From Chitinophagaceae bacterium (lineage in GTDB: Bacteria; Bacteroidota; Bacteroidia; Chitinophagales; Chitinophagaceae): a DNA stretch of 5,700 nucleotides. The position numbers were made by a program, and so were the translations under genes. The stretch lies in the NCBI GenBank assembly GCA_009996555.1, contig JAACZX010000546.1:1-5700 (forward strand), given 5' to 3'. Under the pieces are notes generated by a model. That model was given only the letters and a program-made list of their open reading frames with translations. It made no database searches and was not told where the DNA came from. Below, in pieces: positions 5,331-5,700 of the stretch (position 1 is its first letter; the number at the start of each line of letters is the position of its first letter).

Positions 5331-5519
5331 GTTGATTAATTTTAAGAACAAAAAATAGTCAGGATGTTTTTTACAGGCGTAACGTTTTCCTTTCGGGCCA
5401 CGAAGGTAGATGCAGATAATCTACTATTGCTTCAGGAAATGTTAATATGCCTGCAATAGCCTTCTCTGAGTTGCTATGTGCAGTAGAGTATAAAAACCCT
5501 GCCAAAAATGATGCAAATG
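5331..5519 (-). promoter_or_regulatory. Upstream region of the OmpA-family gene
   Basis: This is a 189-bp gap with no gene. On the minus strand TACCTTCG (5408-5401) matches the -7 consensus TAnnTTTG with one mismatch and would give a leader of about 60 nt; a good -33 box is not seen. An imperfect inverted repeat, CTATTG-CTT-CAGG (5424-5436) with CCTGCAATAG (5450-5459), lies just upstream of it and could be a regulatory site. The promoter position is tentative. Confidence 0.35.
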
Positions 5520-5531
5520 TTAAAATTGCAT
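5511..5531 (-). terminator. Weak candidate terminator at the end of the CoA-transferase gene
   Basis: ATGCAA (5511-5516) pairs with TTGCAT (5526-5531), overlapping the stop codon. On the minus strand the stem is followed by CATTTTTGG. The stem is only 6 bp and AT-rich, so termination here is uncertain. Confidence 0.25.
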
Positions 5532-5700
5532 TTCAGGCACTTCTTTTTCAACAACTAATCTTCCGGCAGTTTTTGAAATAATTTCTTCTACAGAAACACC
5601 AGGAGCACGTTCAAGCAATTTAAATCCTTCAGGAGTTATATCAAGTACCGCCAGATCAGAAACAATTTTTTTAACGCACTTTGTTCCTGTTAACGGCAAT
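5520..5700 (-). CDS. scoB: 3-oxoacid CoA-transferase subunit B, C-terminal end (partial)
   Basis: The last 59 codons of a minus-strand gene run from the right window edge to TAA at 5522-5520. The peptide begins LPLTGTKCVKKIVSDLAVLD and continues ITPEGFKLLERAPGVSVEEI, ending VEKEVPEMQF. The pattern LPLTG-x-x-x-V-x-x-I-V-x-D-L-A-V-D-x-T-x-x-G-x-x-L-x-E-x-A-P-G-V is the characteristic C-terminus of the B subunit of succinyl-CoA:3-ketoacid CoA-transferase. This cytoplasmic enzyme transfers CoA between succinyl-CoA and acetoacetate in ketone-body/butyrate-type metabolism. The A-subunit gene would be expected further upstream, outside the window. Other family-I CoA-transferase B subunits (for example AtoA) share this end, so the exact substrate is less certain than the family. 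There is no functional link to ompA; a 189-bp gap separates them. Confidence 0.85.
   Translation of the reverse strand, partial: LPLTGTKCVKKIVSDLAVLDITPEGFKLLERAPGVSVEEIISKTAGRLVVEKEVPEMQF

Overview
The window looks like the chromosome of a Bacteroidota bacterium, most likely of the Chitinophagaceae type. The evidence is moderate G+C in the core genes, start codons mostly without strong Shine-Dalgarno sequences, a TAnnTTTG-type -7 box before sufB, a Bacteroidota-style OmpA lipoprotein, an ORF6N-domain protein of the kind common in this phylum, and C-rich/G-rich hairpin repeats between genes. The lineage is inferred from gene content and style, not from a marker gene.

Layout. Positions 1-2705 hold the start of a SUF iron-sulfur cluster assembly operon on the minus strand: sufB (1260-2705), sufC (240-1010) and the first 29 codons of a gene that is probably sufD (1-87). 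The two gaps inside the operon (about 88-251 and 1011-1259) are each filled by a diverged copy of the same two-hairpin element. Each copy runs from the stop codon of one gene to just before the start codon of the next. The upstream region of sufB (2706-2800) carries two back-to-back 24-bp palindromes overlapping a -7 promoter box, a good candidate for a repressor-controlled suf promoter. A G-rich stretch with a canonical G-quadruplex pattern follows (2822-2898).

Positions 2950-4400 look accessory. They hold an AT-rich plus-strand gene (3090-3626) for a protein with a HEPN-type R-x4-H motif, with no visible partner gene. A convergent minus-strand ORF6N-domain gene (3797-4363) contains an internal 15-codon duplication and a perfect 12-bp hairpin. 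A hairpin repeat lies between these two genes.

Positions 4400-5700 are housekeeping again. A perfect 20-bp-stem terminator (4400-4442) follows an OmpA-family outer-membrane lipoprotein gene (4455-5330, minus). Upstream of that is the 3' end of a gene for the B subunit of a 3-oxoacid CoA-transferase (5520-5700, minus), cut by the window edge.

How the genes work together: only the suf genes form a clear functional unit (SufB-SufC-SufD scaffold/ATPase). The HEPN and ORF6N genes sit between two conserved loci and may be an insertion or variable spot. No complete defence or mobile system can be demonstrated from this window alone.
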